This document shows positions 5,217 through 6,593 of a stretch of 6,593 nt of DNA, one piece after another. Position 1 is the stretch's first letter. Each line of letters starts with the position of its first letter. Made by a program: the position numbers and the translations under genes. The stretch is from assembly GCA_035302405.1 (NCBI GenBank), contig DATGSR010000251.1:1-6593 (forward strand), in the 5' to 3' direction. The notes beneath the pieces are model-generated. The model did not search any database. It was not told the origin of the DNA and saw only the letters and a list, made by a program, of their open reading frames with translations. This DNA is from CALKWS01 sp035302405 (lineage in GTDB: Bacteria > Actinomycetota > Actinomycetes > Actinomycetales > Beutenbergiaceae).

Positions 5217-6464
5217 TCAGGTGGTCAGTGCGGGTAAGTGGTCGGCTCCGATCTCGGGTTCGGTGGTGGGCACGATGTTGACGCGGCAGCGCGCCAGGAC
5301 TTCGAGGCCGAGGTAGCGGCGGCCTTCGGCCCATTCGTCGGTCTGTTCGGCCAGGACCGCGCCGACGAGGCGGACGATGGCGTTGCGGTTGGGGAAGATC
5401 CCCACGGCATCGGTGCGGCGGCGGATCTCTCGGTTGAGTCGCTCGGCGGGGTTGTTGGACCAAATCTGGTTCCACACCTCCTTTGGCAAGGCGGTGAACG
5501 CCAGGATGTCCTCCCGGGCTGCGGCGAGGTGCTCGTGGACCTCGGGAAGGTTGTCGGCCACGTAGTCCAAGAGCCGGTCGAACTGGGCTTGGACTGCGGG
5601 TGCGTCGGGCTGGTCGTAGACCGAGTGCAGCATCGCTTTGACCGCCGGCCACATGTTCTTGGGCGTAACCGACATCAGGTTCGCGGAGTAGTGGGTGCGG
5701 CAGCGCTGCCAGGCGGCGCCGGGCAGGTTGGCGGCGATCGCCTCGACCAGGCCGGCGTGCGCGTCGGAGGTGACGAGCCGGACACCGCTCAGGCCGCGGG
5801 CAACGAGATCGGCGAAGAACTCATTCCACGCCGCCCCGGTCTCACTGGTGGCTACGCGCATGCCCAGGACCTCGCGGTGACCATCGCCGTTGACCCCGGT
5901 CGCCAGCAGCACCACAGCGTTGATCACCCGTCCGCCCTCGCGCACCTTCATCGTCAAGGCATCGGCGGCCACAAAGGTGAACGGCCCGGCAGAATCCAGG
6001 GGGCGGTGGCGGAACTGCCCGACGTGCTCATCGAGGTCGACGGCCATCCGGGACACCTGGGACTTGGACAGCGAATCAATCCCCAACTGCTTGACCAGCT
6101 TGTCCATCCGCCGGGTGGAGACCCCGGCCAGGTAGCAGTCAGCCACGACGGTGATCAGCGCCGACTCCGCGCGCTTACGACGCTCGAGCAGCCACTCGGG
6201 AAAGTAGGTGCCCTTCCTGAGCTTGGGGATGGCCACGTCAATAGTGCCCACGCGGGTATCCAGATCGCGGTGGCGGTAGCCGTTGCGCTGGGCGGCCCGG
6301 CCCGGGGTCGGGCGCCCGTACTCGGCACCAACGACCGCGTCGGCATCGGCCGACAGCAAAGCGTTGATGATCGACTGCAGCAGCGATCGCATCAGATCAG
6401 GGCTGGCCTCAGCCAGGGCTTCACTGAGCAGACCGGCAGGGTCGACAATGTGAGGAGCGGTCAT
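5217..6464 (-). CDS. IS256-family (IS1081-like) DDE transposase
   Basis: A 415-residue Mutator-type DDE transposase, the same length as the IS1081 transposase of the M. tuberculosis complex and similar along its length (for example RNGYRHRD, IDVAIPKLRKGTYFP, STRRMDKLV, LSKSQVS). The N-terminal part (about 1-150) binds DNA. The RNase H-like catalytic core has D168 in AADAL, D234 in TSDAHAGL and E341 in NPAERLNRE. The CRTHYSANLM stretch (C255, H258) carries the C-xx-H signature found in this family. It excises and integrates the element through the terminal repeats. The frame is intact with all catalytic residues, so the element may be active. The ATG at 6464 has GGAG (plus-strand 6473-6476) at 8 nt. 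The C-terminal PALTT matches the IS1081 ending as I recall it. Confidence 0.95.
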   Translation of the reverse strand: MTAPHIVDPAGLLSEALAEASPDLMRSLLQSIINALLSADADAVVGAEYGRPTPGRAAQRNGYRHRDLDTRVGTIDVAIPKLRKGTYFPEWLLERRKRAESALITVVADCYLAGVSTRRMDKLVKQLGIDSLSKSQVSRMAVDLDEHVGQFRHRPLDSAGPFTFVAADALTMKVREGGRVINAVVLLATGVNGDGHREVLGMRVATSETGAAWNEFFADLVARGLSGVRLVTSDAHAGLVEAIAANLPGAAWQRCRTHYSANLMSVTPKNMWPAVKAMLHSVYDQPDAPAVQAQFDRLLDYVADNLPEVHEHLAAAREDILAFTALPKEVWNQIWSNNPAERLNREIRRRTDAVGIFPNRNAIVRLVGAVLAEQTDEWAEGRRYLGLEVLARCRVNIVPTTEPEIGADHLPALTT

Positions 6465-6477
6465 CGTGATGACTCCA

Positions 6478-6507
6478 TTCGAGGGTGCTGTGAGAAGTTC
6501 ACTCGAA
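6478..6507 (-). promoter_or_regulatory. Stem-loop abutting the transposase ribosome binding site
   Basis: In the transposase mRNA sense, TTCGAG (6507-6502) pairs with CTCGAA (6483-6478), with an inner TGA/TCA pairing (6501-6499 with 6493-6491). The 3' arm ends immediately before the GGAG Shine-Dalgarno at 6476-6473. Placement suggests translational control, but the 6-bp stem is only moderately stable and the role is inferred. Confidence 0.35.
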
Positions 6508-6565
6508 GGATCACGCGATGGCCGCGTCTTCGTCGACGTACACGCCGATGAAGACCACGGCTACC

Positions 6566-6592
6566 GCGCTACACCACTATCAGGGACTCAAC
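6566..6592 (-). repeat. Terminal inverted repeat, transposase 5' end side
   Basis: Reverse complement of the other end, with core 6566-6579. About 100 bp of non-coding IS DNA separates it from the transposase start codon at 6464. Confidence 0.75.
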
Positions 6593-6593
6593 T

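Larger units (their letters stand above)
5169..6592. mobile_element. IS256-family insertion sequence, IS1081-like, about 1.42 kb
   Basis: One transposase gene is flanked by inverted ends. The core TAGTGGTGTAGCGC at 5182-5195 is repeated inverted at 6566-6579. The match extends outward, with most differences being transitions, to about 5169 and 6592, giving 22 of 27 identical positions. Size and one-gene layout fit IS256-family elements (IS1081 is about 1.3 kb). The exact outer ends are uncertain because the window stops one base past the right end, so no target-site duplication can be tested. It lies about 110 bp upstream of the P450 start codon. Confidence 0.85.

Noticed and set aside
5238..6551. 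A 437-codon open frame on the plus strand, longer than the transposase frame itself.
   Set aside because: It is exactly antisense to the transposase, has no domain signature, is rich in His/Gly/Asp/Val as expected from the complement of a high-GC gene, and lacks a ribosome binding site.

Overview
The window is high-GC actinobacterial DNA, probably from Mycobacterium/Mycolicibacterium or a near relative. This rests on strong GC bias at third codon positions, a Bcp peroxiredoxin and an IS256-family transposase that both resemble their M. tuberculosis counterparts (Bcp and the 415-residue IS1081 transposase, compared from memory), and GTG start usage. I see no phage, CRISPR or defence module and nothing I would call a new system. 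Most of the window is ordinary chromosome, with one decayed gene and one insertion sequence.

Left part (1-1300): a small GlsB/YeaQ-type membrane protein (+) converges on a DUF2267 protein (-). A strong GC hairpin and a pair of short direct repeats lie between them. About 290 bp without a supportable gene separate the DUF2267 gene from a tRNA-Lys(CUU) on the minus strand.

Middle (1300-2510): a complete Bcp-type thiol peroxidase (+) is followed by tRNA-Leu(UAG) (+). A 7-bp-stem hairpin lies downstream of the tRNA. Next, on the minus strand, is the broken N-terminal piece of a DUF421 (YetF-like) membrane protein. It loses its reading frame after about 51 codons and ends against the tRNA-Leu region.

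Right part (2511-6593), all on the minus strand: an IS1081-like IS256-family element lies upstream of a cytochrome P450 with an atypical oxygen-activation helix and a Cys-Pro-Ala-Arg heme loop. The P450 is followed, after about 200 bp, by a YkvI-type multi-pass membrane protein. Both genes have clear Shine-Dalgarno sequences. The IS reaches to about 110 bp before the P450 start codon, so it may have replaced or separated the original P450 promoter or upstream partner genes. The P450 and the YkvI-type protein could be co-transcribed, but the long gap makes this uncertain, and no redox partner is present in the window.
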